Positions 23,952 through 31,662 of a stretch of 64,000 nucleotides of DNA are shown in pieces. The notes beneath the pieces are model-generated. The model did not search any database. It worked only from the letters and a program-made list of their open reading frames with translations, and was not told the DNA's origin. This DNA comes from Streptomyces sp. Ag109_O5-10 (GTDB lineage Bacteria; Actinomycetota; Actinomycetes; Streptomycetales; Streptomycetaceae). Made by a program: the position numbers and the translations under genes. The DNA lies in assembly GCF_900105755.1 (NCBI RefSeq), contig NZ_FNTQ01000001.1, forward strand, positions 8,866,001 to 8,930,000, read 5' to 3'. The first letter of the stretch is position 1. Each line of letters begins with the position of its first letter.

Positions 23952-26222
23952 TCAGGGGATGAGCCGCCACTGGTCGATGTAGCCGACGTCGATCGCGGCG
24001 TGGTCCTGGACCCGGAGCTTCCAGGTGCCGTTGAGGGGCTGCGCGGACGCGTCGACGGTGAACGTCTGGTCGACGTTGTCTGCGGAGCCGCCGCTGCGGT
24101 TCAGCAGCGAGTAGACCGTTCCGTCGGGACCGACCAGGTCGACCGTCAGGTCGCCCCGGTAGGTGTGGATGATCTTCACGTAGACCTGGGTGGTCGCCGA
24201 GGCGTTCCCGGTGCGGTCGGTGACGGTGATCGGGGACTCCACCGCCGTGCTGTTGTCGGGGATGTCGACGTGGGTGGCGTTGGCGTAGACGTAGGCCACC
24301 TCCCAGGAGAAGCTCACCGTGCTGCTCGCCCCGGTGTCGTCGGTGACCGTGACGGTGACGTCGCTGGTGCCGAGAGTGGTCGGGGTGCCCGAGATCAGGC
24401 CCGTGTCACTCATCGTCAGGCCGTCCGGCAGGCCGGTCGCCGTGTAGGTCAGGCCCGCCCCGGAGTTGGTGGTGTACGCGTCGGTCTGGAGGGAGACGGC
24501 CTGCCCGACACCGCTGATCTGGTCCGCGACCGGCGCGATGTTGACGCCCAGTGCGATGCGATGGCCCACGTTGATCGCCGCCCACGCGTCGGCCACGGCG
24601 AGGTAGGAGGGGCTGTAGGCGCCGAACAGGTCGGCCGCGGCCTGCAGGGTGGCCGTGCGGGCGCCCGCGTAGTTCGTGCTGGACGTCATGTAGGTGGTGA
24701 GCGCCCGGTACCAGACGCGCTGGGCGTTGTCGATGCCGATGCCGGTCACCGACTGCCCGTCGTAGGTGGGGCTGTCGTAGGCGACCCCGTTCACGGTCTT
24801 CGCCCCGCTGCCCTCGGAGAGCAGGTAGAAGAAGTGGTTGGCCGGGCCCGAGGAGTAGTGGACGTCGAGGCCGCCCAGGGAGGAACTCCAGTAGTCGCTG
24901 GACGCACCGTCCTTGGAGGGCTTGTCCATGTAACGCAGCGGGGTGCCGTCGCCGTTGATGTCGATCTTCTCGCCGACCAGGTAGTCCGGGACGTCGGCCG
25001 GCAGGTTCTCGTAGAACTCGACGGCGGCGGCGAAGATGTCGGAGGTCGCCTCGTTGAGACCGCCCGACTCGCCGGAGTAGGTGAGGCCCGCGGTGGCCGC
25101 GGTCACGCCGTGGCTCATCTCGTGGGCGGCCACGTCGAGCGCGGTGAGTGGGTGGGTGTTGCCCGAACCGTCGCCGTACGTCATGCAGAAGCAGCTGTCC
25201 TGCCAGAAGGCGTTGACGTAGTTGTTGCCGTAGTGGGCGCGGCTGTAGGCGGCGACGCCGTCGTTGCGTATGCCGTTGCGGCCGAAGACGTTCTTGTAGT
25301 AGTCCCAGGTGGCCGCCGCGCCGAAGGCGACGTCCACGCCCGCGGTCTGCCGGTCGGCCGGGGTGCCGTCGCCCCAGACATCGTTGTCGTCGGTGAAGAG
25401 CGTGCCGGTGCCGGAGGTGCCCTGCTTCAGGTCGTAGGTGCGGTGTCCGGCGCGGTCACCGTCGACGAGCTGGTACGTCGAACCGGAGAGCGTGGTGCTG
25501 AGCGGCACGGTCCCGCTGAACTGGCCGGTGCCGGTGCCGGTTTCGACACCCTGGTACGTGAAGAGCCGCTTTCCGGTGTCCGCGTCGGTGATCACGTGGA
25601 GTTCGCTGGGGGTGCCGTCGTCCTGGAAGCCGCCGACCACGGACTCCCAGGCGAGGGCGGGGCGGCCGGAGGCGGCCCAGACGACGAGGCGCGGGGCGGT
25701 GTCGAGTGCGGGGTGCTCGCCGCCGGTCTTCGCCGCCGCGGTGAGCGCCTGGGCCTTCGCCGTCGCCGGGGAGACCTTCGCCTTGGTCGACGGCAGCGCG
25801 AGGGCCGCCTTCGTGGCACGCGACACGGTGAGGCGACCGCCGCTGTCATGCACGATCAGGTCGCCGCCTAGGACCGGCAGACCCGCGTAGGTGCGTTCGT
25901 AGCGGGTGTGCGTGGTCCCGTCGGCATCCTGGGTCACGTCCTTGACGACCAGCTTCTCGCCGGTGCCGAGGCCGAGGGTCCGTGCGGTGTCCGGGGCCTG
26001 TGTGGCGGCGGTCTTGAGCAGCGCCGTACGCCTGGCCGCCGAGAGCGGGGCGGGGGCCGCGCCGGCGTCGGGGGTGGCCTGGATCCTGGCGGTGGCGTGG
26101 CCGCCGGGTGCGGCCACGGCGGTGCCGCTCTGGATCCCGGCCACGAGCATGGCGCTCGCCGCCGTCAGTGCCAGGGCCACGCTGTGTCTGGTGCGACGGT
26201 GGTGACGGTCCTGCCGGAGCAT
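23952..26222 (-). CDS. Secreted M4 (thermolysin-like) metalloprotease with Ig-like and P domains
   Basis: 756 residues from ATG 26222 with GAAGGAG upstream. A signal sequence (about 14-38) is followed by an FTP/PepSY propeptide (about 55-215), then the thermolysin domain with the zinc site His367-Glu368-x2-His371 (HEMSH) and third ligand Glu391 in GGLNEATSD. The family's asparagine-rich YWS/NHFFYLLSEG strands follow. After the catalytic part come an Ig-like cadherin-type domain (about 545-630, QISGVGQAVSL then SGTPTTLGTSDVTVTV) and a proprotein-convertase P domain (about 640-756) common at the ends of secreted Streptomyces proteases. It degrades extracellular protein for nutrition; the propeptide must be removed for activity. 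Confidence 0.93.
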   Translation of the reverse strand: MLRQDRHHRRTRHSVALALTAASAMLVAGIQSGTAVAAPGGHATARIQATPDAGAAPAPLSAARRTALLKTAATQAPDTARTLGLGTGEKLVVKDVTQDADGTTHTRYERTYAGLPVLGGDLIVHDSGGRLTVSRATKAALALPSTKAKVSPATAKAQALTAAAKTGGEHPALDTAPRLVVWAASGRPALAWESVVGGFQDDGTPSELHVITDADTGKRLFTYQGVETGTGTGQFSGTVPLSTTLSGSTYQLVDGDRAGHRTYDLKQGTSGTGTLFTDDNDVWGDGTPADRQTAGVDVAFGAAATWDYYKNVFGRNGIRNDGVAAYSRAHYGNNYVNAFWQDSCFCMTYGDGSGNTHPLTALDVAAHEMSHGVTAATAGLTYSGESGGLNEATSDIFAAAVEFYENLPADVPDYLVGEKIDINGDGTPLRYMDKPSKDGASSDYWSSSLGGLDVHYSSGPANHFFYLLSEGSGAKTVNGVAYDSPTYDGQSVTGIGIDNAQRVWYRALTTYMTSSTNYAGARTATLQAAADLFGAYSPSYLAVADAWAAINVGHRIALGVNIAPVADQISGVGQAVSLQTDAYTTNSGAGLTYTATGLPDGLTMSDTGLISGTPTTLGTSDVTVTVTDDTGASSTVSFSWEVAYVYANATHVDIPDNSTAVESPITVTDRTGNASATTQVYVKIIHTYRGDLTVDLVGPDGTVYSLLNRSGGSADNVDQTFTVDASAQPLNGTWKLRVQDHAAIDVGYIDQWRLIP

Positions 26223-26545
26223 GCGTTCTCCTTCTGTGGGGTGGTCGGGCCCTGGTGGGGCCCGGGAGAGCGGGTCGGCCTGGTGGGGCCGTCCGGCGGC
26301 GCGCGGGTGGGTGGCACGGCTCGGAGGGGGGTCGGTTCCTCGCTGCCGTGCGGGGTGAAGTCAGGTATGGGGAAAGGGAGGTGAGTGAGACACCTGTGAG
26401 CAGGCGGTGAACTTTCGGAGAGCAGATTGACACCCGCGGGACGAGAATGTCATGACCGCATCAGAACAACGGCTTGAACTGGCGGTTGCGAGCGGCGCGT
26501 TCGAGCGCCTGAACAGCGCTTTTCGGCCGCGGAGGCGGACAGCCC
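26223..26545. other. Upstream region of the M4 gene
   Basis: About 320 bp between the M4 start and the HxlR stop. A 7-bp hairpin (26246-26264, CGGGCCC with GGGCCCG) lies in the M4 5' leader. No gene is convincing; a frame from 26452 has poor codon bias. Confidence 0.5.
26246..26264. promoter_or_regulatory. Hairpin in the 5' leader of the M4 protease gene
   Basis: CGGGCCC, a 5-nt TGGTG loop and GGGCCCG, 24-42 bp upstream of the start. It may affect translation or be a regulator site; base composition makes chance possible. Confidence 0.3.
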
Positions 26546-26950
26546 CTAGCTCTCGGCCCCCGCGTCATAGCGCTCGCGGGCCTCGTGGACCTCTTCGATG
26601 TGGGTCTCCGCCCAGTCCTTCACGCCCGCCAGCAGCAGGGAGAGGCTGAGGCCGAGCGGGGTGAGTTCGTAGTCCACGCGGACGGGGACGGACGGGGTCA
26701 CCGTACGGGCGAGAATGCCGTCGCGTTCGAGGGAGCGCAGGGTCTGGGTGAGCATCTTGGGGCTGACGCCGGCGATCTTGCGGGCGAGTTCGCTGTACCG
26801 CATGGGGCCGGGGGCCAGTGCGCAGACGACCAGGCTGACCCACTTGTCGCTGATCCGGTCGAGCAACTGGTTGGTGGGGCAGGCCCGGAGGAACGCGTCG
26901 TACGCCACGCGCGCCTTCTCGCGCCGCTGGGCCGCCGTCGTCGTCGGCAT
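26546..26950 (-). CDS. HxlR-family transcriptional regulator
   Basis: 134 residues, the standard compact HxlR form: CPTNQLLDRISDKWVSLVV (helices 1-2), RYSELARKIAGVSPKMLTQTLRSLERDGI (recognition helix region), then the wing and YELTPLGLSLSLLL. One Cys (about residue 24) sits at the classical redox-sensing position of this family. A GGTAA-CTAC-TTACC dyad lies 32 bp before the start. The divergent neighbour that such a repressor would control has decayed into the glutaredoxin pseudogene, so it now may act only on itself or elsewhere. Confidence 0.9.
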   Translation of the reverse strand: MPTTTAAQRREKARVAYDAFLRACPTNQLLDRISDKWVSLVVCALAPGPMRYSELARKIAGVSPKMLTQTLRSLERDGILARTVTPSVPVRVDYELTPLGLSLSLLLAGVKDWAETHIEEVHEARERYDAGAES

Positions 26951-26981
26951 CGCTCACCTCTGGGGGACCTAGGCACCTTCA

Positions 26982-26995
26982 GGTAACTACTTACC
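26982..26995. promoter_or_regulatory. HxlR-type operator
   Basis: GGTAA-CTAC-TTACC, the AT-rich inverted-repeat type known for HxlR/QorR-like repressors, between the regulator and the divergent pseudogene. Confidence 0.6.
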
Positions 26996-27006
26996 CATGG
27001 CTCTGA

Positions 27007-27415
27007 TGCTCGGCCGTCGCCACCGGGCTGATCCTTCGGGGGAGCCCCGGCACGGCGGCCTTGCTCCTCCTGGCGTTCCCGGCGCTCGCGGGCGTCAACT
27101 CGTCAACTCGCCGCCGGTCTTCCCCAGGTCCGTGCGCAGGAGGCGCAGCGCCGCGGCGCGGCCGACGGCAGGCCGGTCGTCTTCTGGCGGCGGGGCCGCA
27201 CGTACCGCATGCGACTGCGCATCCGGCCGGGGCGCAGCGCCCGGCAGTCGCACCGGGTCGGCATCCGGCGCGATCCGGCGGGAGCGACGGCGGTGCGGGC
27301 GGCCGACGACGGCAACGAGACCGTGCCGACCGCCGTCCTGGCGGGGCAGCCGCGCACCCGCCCGGACCCCGCGTGGGTGCGGGCACAGCTCTTCCCGCCG
27401 TGTCATCCAGAATGA
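27007..27415 (+). pseudogene. Decayed membrane-linked glutaredoxin/mycoredoxin-like gene
   Basis: The first part reads SAVATGLILRGSPGTAALL and on to AFPALAGVNS (a two-helix membrane start). A tandem 8-bp duplication GTCAACTC (27094-27109) shifts the frame, and a further shift precedes AQEAQRRGAADGRPVVFWR. The rest, to TGA 27413, follows a glutaredoxin plan (WRDPAGA, DGNETVPTAV, PDPAWVRAQL). The active-site CTYC is replaced by RTYR: both Cys codons are CGC at 27197 and 27206, each one T-to-C change from TGC. No start survives. The gene is dead on three counts. Confidence 0.75.
27094..27109 (+). repeat. Tandem 8-bp duplication inside the glutaredoxin pseudogene
   Basis: GTCAACTC twice in direct succession. 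Removing one copy restores the expected VNSP reading, so it is probably the frameshifting event. Confidence 0.7.
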
Positions 27416-27419
27416 CCGG

Positions 27420-27971
27420 ATGGTCATACTCGAGACTCCCCGTCTGATCCTGCGTCGCTGGCGCGAGGAGGACATCGCGCCCATGGCTGCCGTCAACGCC
27501 GACCCCGAGGTCATGCGGTGGATCCGCGACGGCGGTGTCCGTGACGAACAGCAGACCCGCGACGGGGTCCGGGCATGGGAGGACGAGTGGGAGTCACGGG
27601 GGTTCGGCCTGTTCGCCGTGGAGATCCGGTCCACGGGCGAACTGGCCGGGTTCACCGGCCTGTCGGTACCCGGGTTCCTGCCGGAGGTACTGCCGGCGGT
27701 CGAGGTCGGCTGGCGGCTGGGACGTGCCCACTGGGGACAGGGCCTGGCCACCGAGGCCGCCGTGGCCGCCGTCCGGTTCGGGTTCGGGGAGTGCGGGCTG
27801 GAGCGGATCGTCAGCATCGTCCAAGTGGGCAACGACGCCTCCGAACGGATCGTGACCAAGCTGGGGATGCGTCCGGTCCGTGAGACCGTGAATCCCACCT
27901 CAGGTCGGCCGGTGCGGGTGTTCGCGCTGTCGTCGGAGCAGTACGGCGCGGCCGGGCGGCTCCTGGCGTGA
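27420..27971 (+). CDS. GNAT-family N-acetyltransferase (RimJ-like)
   Basis: 183 residues from ATG 27420. The RimJ/RimL-type start VILETPRLILRRWREEDI and WIRDGG, then the acetyl-CoA loop region GWRLGRAHWGQGLATEAA and final QVGNDASERIVTKLGM are diagnostic. It would acetylate an amino group of a protein or small molecule; the substrate is unknown. It begins just after the dead glutaredoxin gene, and its 3' end meets a convergent GNAT gene with 1 nt between stops. Confidence 0.88.
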   Translation: MVILETPRLILRRWREEDIAPMAAVNADPEVMRWIRDGGVRDEQQTRDGVRAWEDEWESRGFGLFAVEIRSTGELAGFTGLSVPGFLPEVLPAVEVGWRLGRAHWGQGLATEAAVAAVRFGFGECGLERIVSIVQVGNDASERIVTKLGMRPVRETVNPTSGRPVRVFALSSEQYGAAGRLLA

Positions 27972-27972
27972 G

Positions 27973-28446
27973 TCAGGGACGGGAGACGTCGAGCGGCAGA
28001 TCCCGGCGGAAGACGGCCATGGTGCGGCCGGGGCCGTTGTAGTCGTCGACGATCTCCGCGTCGAAGCCGAGGCCGCGGTGGAAGGCGATCGAGCCGGTGT
28101 TCCGGACCGACGTGATCGCCTTCAGCCTCCGTGCCCCGTGGCGTTCCGCCGCCGCGGCGAACTCCGCGTACAGGCGACGCCCGAGACCGGTGCCACGGGC
28201 GTCGTCCCGCGTGGCGATCAGGTGCACGTACCCGGTGCCGTCCGGGGTGACGAACCCGAAGACGTACCCGCGGATTCCGTCCTCGGCCCGGGCGACCAGG
28301 CAGGTGGAGCCGAACTCCTGCACCAGGGCCGGCAGATGCAGGGAACGGAGGTCGCGTTCGCCCCAGTAACGCGGGTGATCGGTCAGAACCCGGTGGAAGT
28401 CGGCCATCGTGGCCGGCGTGATGTGTGTGCCCATGCCGACGATCAT
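27973..28446 (-). CDS. GNAT-family N-acetyltransferase
   Basis: 157 residues from ATG 28446, favoured because it overlaps the regulator gene's TGA as ATGA; an ATG at 28434 is also possible. The fold is seen in VHLIATRDDARGTGLGRRL (acetyl-CoA P-loop RGTGLG at about 100-105), RLKAITSVRNTGSIAFHRGLGF (the usual C-terminal strand-helix). It is translationally coupled to the GlxA-type regulator and so belongs to its operon. Confidence 0.85.
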   Translation of the reverse strand: MIVGMGTHITPATMADFHRVLTDHPRYWGERDLRSLHLPALVQEFGSTCLVARAEDGIRGYVFGFVTPDGTGYVHLIATRDDARGTGLGRRLYAEFAAAAERHGARRLKAITSVRNTGSIAFHRGLGFDAEIVDDYNGPGRTMAVFRRDLPLDVSRP

Positions 28447-29438
28447 GGCAGGCGTTCCGCCCGCTGCGGCTGTTCCGCCTGGTCCGGAGACCCGGTGGTG
28501 GCGAAGCGTCTGCGGTAGTGGGTCGGGGTGGTGCCCAGGTGGCGGGCGAAGGCGCGGCGGAGGGTCTCGTCGCTGCCGAGGCCGCTGTGCCGGGCGGCCG
28601 CGGTGACGCTGTGGCCGGTCAGGAGCAGCTGCTGGGCGCGGTCCAGGCGGACCCGCTCGACCCAGCGCGCGGGCGTGGTGCCCAGCTCGGCGGTGAACAG
28701 CCGGGTGAGGTGCCGGGGACTGACGGCGGCGGACGCGGCCATGGCGGGCAGGGTGTGGTCGGCGGTCGGATCGGCGAGGACGGCCGCGACCAGGGTGCGG
28801 AGCAGGTCGCTGCGGGCCGGCGGTGTGGCGACGGCCGTGGAGAACTGCGACTGGCCGCCGGGGCGTTGCAGGAACACCACCAGTTCGCGGGCGACGTCCC
28901 GGGCCACGTCCGCGCCGTGGTCGTCCTCCACCAGCGCGAGGGTGAGGTCGATGCCCGCGCTGATGCCGGCCGACGTGACGTACCGCCCGTCGCGGATGTG
29001 GATGGCGTCCGGCTCGACCCGCACCCGCGGGTACCGGCGCGCGAAGGCGGCCGCATGCCGCCAGTGCGTGGTCGCGCGCCGGCCGTCGAGCAGGCCCAGC
29101 TCGCCCAGCACGAACGCGCCCGTGCACACCGAGGCCACCCTGCGCGCCCCCTCGCACAGGGCGCGGGCCGCGGCGAGCAGCGCCTCCTCGACCGGCCGCT
29201 CGGCGAGCCGGTCACCGCCGGCCACCAGGACCGTGTCGACCGGTCCGGCGTCGGCCGCCCGTACCGTGCCGGTCAGTGCCAGTCCGGCGGACGTGGTCAC
29301 GGTGCCGCCCGCCGGGGAGACCAGCACCAGCTCGTAGGGCTCGGCGATCCGGCCCGCCTGGTGCAGCACCTCCGAGGGACCGCTGACGTCGAGCATGGTC
29401 ACCCCGTCGAAGACCACAAAGCCCACTCGATGCGTCAT
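28443..29438 (-). CDS. GlxA-family regulator (DJ-1/PfpI + AraC HTH)
   Basis: 331 residues from ATG 29438. The N-terminal class-I amidotransferase-like domain (about 1-180) has VVFDGVTMLDVSGPSEV and SVCTGAFVLGELGLLDGR with the conserved nucleophile-elbow Cys. The C-terminal AraC domain (about 205-310) has SPRHLTRLFTAELGTTPARWV and DETLRRAFARHLGTTPTHYRRRF. Such regulators sense metabolic signals and activate catabolic or stress genes. It is divergent from the HD-domain gene at 29541, a recurrent pairing, so this is the likely target. Confidence 0.92.
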   Translation of the reverse strand: MTHRVGFVVFDGVTMLDVSGPSEVLHQAGRIAEPYELVLVSPAGGTVTTSAGLALTGTVRAADAGPVDTVLVAGGDRLAERPVEEALLAAARALCEGARRVASVCTGAFVLGELGLLDGRRATTHWRHAAAFARRYPRVRVEPDAIHIRDGRYVTSAGISAGIDLTLALVEDDHGADVARDVARELVVFLQRPGGQSQFSTAVATPPARSDLLRTLVAAVLADPTADHTLPAMAASAAVSPRHLTRLFTAELGTTPARWVERVRLDRAQQLLLTGHSVTAAARHSGLGSDETLRRAFARHLGTTPTHYRRRFATTGSPDQAEQPQRAERLP

Positions 29439-29540
29439 GTCCGAATCCGTGGTTTTCCTGGCAGCAGGGACATGGCTCAGCCTACGTCGCCGGGCGGACC
29501 CTGGAGGTACATCACCTATCCGGTACGGAGGCCGAGAACG

Positions 29541-30179
29541 ATGAACGAAGAGATCGCAGGCGTGCGCATCCCGGACACCGCCCTGGTCCGGGAGGCCACC
29601 GAGATGGTCCGTGACGTCGCCACCCCGGTGGTGTTCGACCACTCCCGGCGGGTCTTCCTGTGGGGCTCGCTGCGCGGCCGGGCCCTGGGGCTCGGCTTCG
29701 ACCCCGAGCTGCTGTACGTCGGCGCGATGTTCCACGACCTCGGGCTCACCAAGAGCCTGCGCCGTACCGACCAGCGCTTCGAGATCGACGGCGCCGACGA
29801 GGCCCGCGCCTTCCTCCAGGCCCACGGCATCACCGGCGAGCCCGGCGAGCGGGTGTGGACGGCCATCGCCCTGCACACCACCCCGGAGATCCCGCTGCAC
29901 ATGGCACCCGAGATCGCCCTGGTGACCCGCGGGGTCGAGCTGGACGTGCTGGGCATCGGCTACCACGACGTCACCGACGAGCAGCGTGCGGCGGTCGTCG
30001 CGGCGCACCCCCGTCCCGACTTCAAGAACCAGATCCTCGCCGCTTTCACCGAGGGCATCCAGGACCGCCCCGACACCACCTTCGGCAACGTCAAGGCGGA
30101 CGTGCTCGCCCACTTCGTGCCCGGCTTCCGGCGCGGCGACTTCGTCGAGGTCATCAAGAACTCCGCCTGGCCCGAGTGA
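29541..30179 (+). CDS. HD-domain protein (cyanamide-hydratase-like)
   Basis: 212 residues from ATG 29541 with GGAGG upstream. The metal-binding HD residues are present: FDHSRRVFLWG (about 33-43), MFHDLGLT (HD pair, about 68-75), a later His in IALHTTPEIP, and GYHDVT. It matches the cyanamide-hydratase/HD-phosphohydrolase group often paired with GlxA-type regulators. The actual reaction is unknown: phosphohydrolase, or hydration of a nitrile-like compound. It is convergent with the TetR gene. Confidence 0.85.
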   Translation: MNEEIAGVRIPDTALVREATEMVRDVATPVVFDHSRRVFLWGSLRGRALGLGFDPELLYVGAMFHDLGLTKSLRRTDQRFEIDGADEARAFLQAHGITGEPGERVWTAIALHTTPEIPLHMAPEIALVTRGVELDVLGIGYHDVTDEQRAAVVAAHPRPDFKNQILAAFTEGIQDRPDTTFGNVKADVLAHFVPGFRRGDFVEVIKNSAWPE

Positions 30180-30197
30180 CCCCTGCGAGCGGGACGT

Positions 30198-30812
30198 TCA
30201 GTCCGGCGCCGGTCCGAGCAGCCCCTCCACGACGTCGCGGAGGGGGCCCAGCAGGTCCTCGGGCGTGGCGTCGGCCAGGGGGCGCAGGCCCACGGCGGAG
30301 CGGACGACGGCGACCCCGACGCCGAGGGCGACCAGGAGTTCGGCCCGCAGCTCGGCGTCGGGTGCCGACGACGCGCCCGACGCTTCGAGCACCTGCCGCC
30401 CGAACTCCGCCAGGGCCCGCCGTCGCAGCTGACCCACCTGTGCGTCCCCGGAGTCCCGCAGCAGCATCAGCACCGGGTGCTCGCCGAACTCCGCCCACGC
30501 CCCGGCGGCCAGCTGCCGGCTCAGCGTCTCGGCGAGCGCCGCCCGGTCGCGGGGGACCTCCCCGTCACCGCCCAGGAAGCGGGGCGCCGACGCCAGCGCC
30601 GCCTTGAACAGGCCCTCCTTGGAGCCGAAGTACCGCTTGATGAGCGCCAGGTTGACCCCGGCGTCCGCGGCGACGTCCCGCAGCGTCGTACGGTCGTAGC
30701 CCAGCCGCGTGAACCGGGTGCGGGCGGCCAGCAGCAGGGCCCGCCGGGTCGCCGCGGCGTCCCTGCGCCGGGTCCCCCCGGCGGCCCGGCCGGTCATGTC
30801 GTCCGACGGCAC
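30198..30812 (-). CDS. TetR-family transcriptional repressor
   Basis: 204 residues from GTG 30812, chosen because GAGGAGAGGAG lies just upstream; a GTG 24 nt earlier is also in frame. The N-terminal HTH has AARTRFTRLGYDRTTLRDVA, then VNLALIKRYFGSKEGLFKAAL, the standard TetR pattern. The all-helical C-terminus carries the ligand pocket, unassignable. It is divergent from the isochorismatase-family gene, with a perfect ATCATG/CATGAT operator between, so it very likely represses that gene and itself. Confidence 0.9.
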   Translation of the reverse strand: MPSDDMTGRAAGGTRRRDAAATRRALLLAARTRFTRLGYDRTTLRDVAADAGVNLALIKRYFGSKEGLFKAALASAPRFLGGDGEVPRDRAALAETLSRQLAAGAWAEFGEHPVLMLLRDSGDAQVGQLRRRALAEFGRQVLEASGASSAPDAELRAELLVALGVGVAVVRSAVGLRPLADATPEDLLGPLRDVVEGLLGPAPD

Positions 30813-30883
30813 AGCGGCTCCTCTCCTCGACGCCACCCCGGGCCCTCCGGCGGGTCGGGGCCCGGGGATGCCGCCACGAAGTC

Positions 30884-30901
30884 ATCATGCGTTGACATGA
30901 T
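30884..30901. promoter_or_regulatory. TetR operator (perfect 18-bp dyad)
   Basis: ATCATG, 6-bp spacer, CATGAT. It overlaps the -35 hexamer of the isochorismatase promoter and lies 72 bp before the TetR start. Confidence 0.7.
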
Positions 30902-30921
30902 CCCGCACCGCGGTCTACGTT
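30892..30921 (+). promoter_or_regulatory. Sigma70-like promoter of the isochorismatase-family gene
   Basis: TTGACA at 30892-30897, 18-bp spacer, TACGTT at 30916-30921; about 51 bp before the GTG start. The operator covers the -35. Confidence 0.6.
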
Positions 30922-30923
30922 GC

Positions 30924-30937
30924 CAAGTAATCGCTTG
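30924..30937. promoter_or_regulatory. Possible second, imperfect operator
   Basis: CAAG-TAATCG-CTTG just after the -10, AT-rich and partly symmetric. It may be a second site for the TetR protein. Confidence 0.4.
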
Positions 30938-30972
30938 ATGACCAACGGGGCCGCGTGGAAGGAACAGAGACG

Positions 30973-31527
30973 GTGCCTCAGCAAGCCCTGCTCGTCATGG
31001 ACGCCCAGCAGGTCGTCGTCGACCGCTTTCCCGACGACGGCTACCTGCCCCGCCTGGGCAAGGCGATCGACGCCGCCCGGGCCGCCGGCGTCCCGGTGAT
31101 CTACGTGGTCGTCGGTTTCCGCCCGGGCTACCCGGAGGTCAGCGCCCGCAACAAGACCTTCCGCGGCCTCGTGGGCGCCGCGCGACGGCTGGCCGGGGAC
31201 GGCCCGGCCATGCAGGTGCACCCGGACGTGGCCCCCGCACCCGGCGAGCCGGTGGTCACCAAGCGGCGGGTCAGCGCCTTCGCGGGCAGTGACCTCGACA
31301 TGGTGCTGCGGGCCGGCGAGATCGATCACCTCGTCCTCACCGGCATCGCCACCAGCGGCGTCGTGCTGTCCACGCTGCGCCAGGCGGCGGACCTCGACTT
31401 CGAGCTCACCGTCCTGTCCGACGGCTGCCTCGACTCCGACCCGGAGGTGCACCGGGTGCTCACGGAGAAGGTGTTCCCGAAGCAGGCCGAGGTCACGACG
31501 GTGGACGCCTGGGTCGCGGCGCTCTGA
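30973..31527 (+). CDS. Isochorismatase-family (cysteine hydrolase fold) protein without the usual Cys
   Basis: 184 residues from GTG 30973, with GGAAGGAACA upstream; GTG 30955 is the alternative. The fold and two of three catalytic residues are clear: Asp10 in LLVMDAQQ and Lys97 in VVTKRRV. The third position, normally Cys in a TxxCVxxT motif, is ATSGVVLST here, with Gly129 in its place. It may therefore not be a classical nicotinamidase/isochorismate hydrolase; related sub-families without the Cys are known. It is the apparent target of the divergent TetR repressor. Confidence 0.85.
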   Translation: MPQQALLVMDAQQVVVDRFPDDGYLPRLGKAIDAARAAGVPVIYVVVGFRPGYPEVSARNKTFRGLVGAARRLAGDGPAMQVHPDVAPAPGEPVVTKRRVSAFAGSDLDMVLRAGEIDHLVLTGIATSGVVLSTLRQAADLDFELTVLSDGCLDSDPEVHRVLTEKVFPKQAEVTTVDAWVAAL

Positions 31528-31547
31528 CCGAGAAGCTCCGTCCGGCC

Positions 31548-31656
31548 CTCGGGCGAGGGTCACCTCGGCCGGCGGCCGCTTGACGCCGTTGACGAAGTTC
31601 GAGCGCACCCGCGGCACCTCGCCGGCCGGCCGCGGGACCAGCCCCTCGAACAGCTC
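31548..31656 (-). pseudogene. C-terminal relic of a cytochrome P450 gene
   Basis: On the minus strand the frame reads LFEGLVPRPAGEVPRVRSNF, then VNGVKRPPAEVTLARG. An RxRSNFxNGxKRxPVxVT ending is the typical C-terminus of CYP125-like P450s. No heme-binding Cys region or upstream domain remains. It lies in the 135-bp gap between the isochorismatase gene and the beta-helix/AAA gene. Confidence 0.45.
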
Positions 31657-31662
31657 GCCCCG

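Noticed and set aside
27500..28600. Additional open frames around the two GNAT genes
   Set aside because: Both GNAT genes are well supported by motifs; the others are out-of-frame readings.
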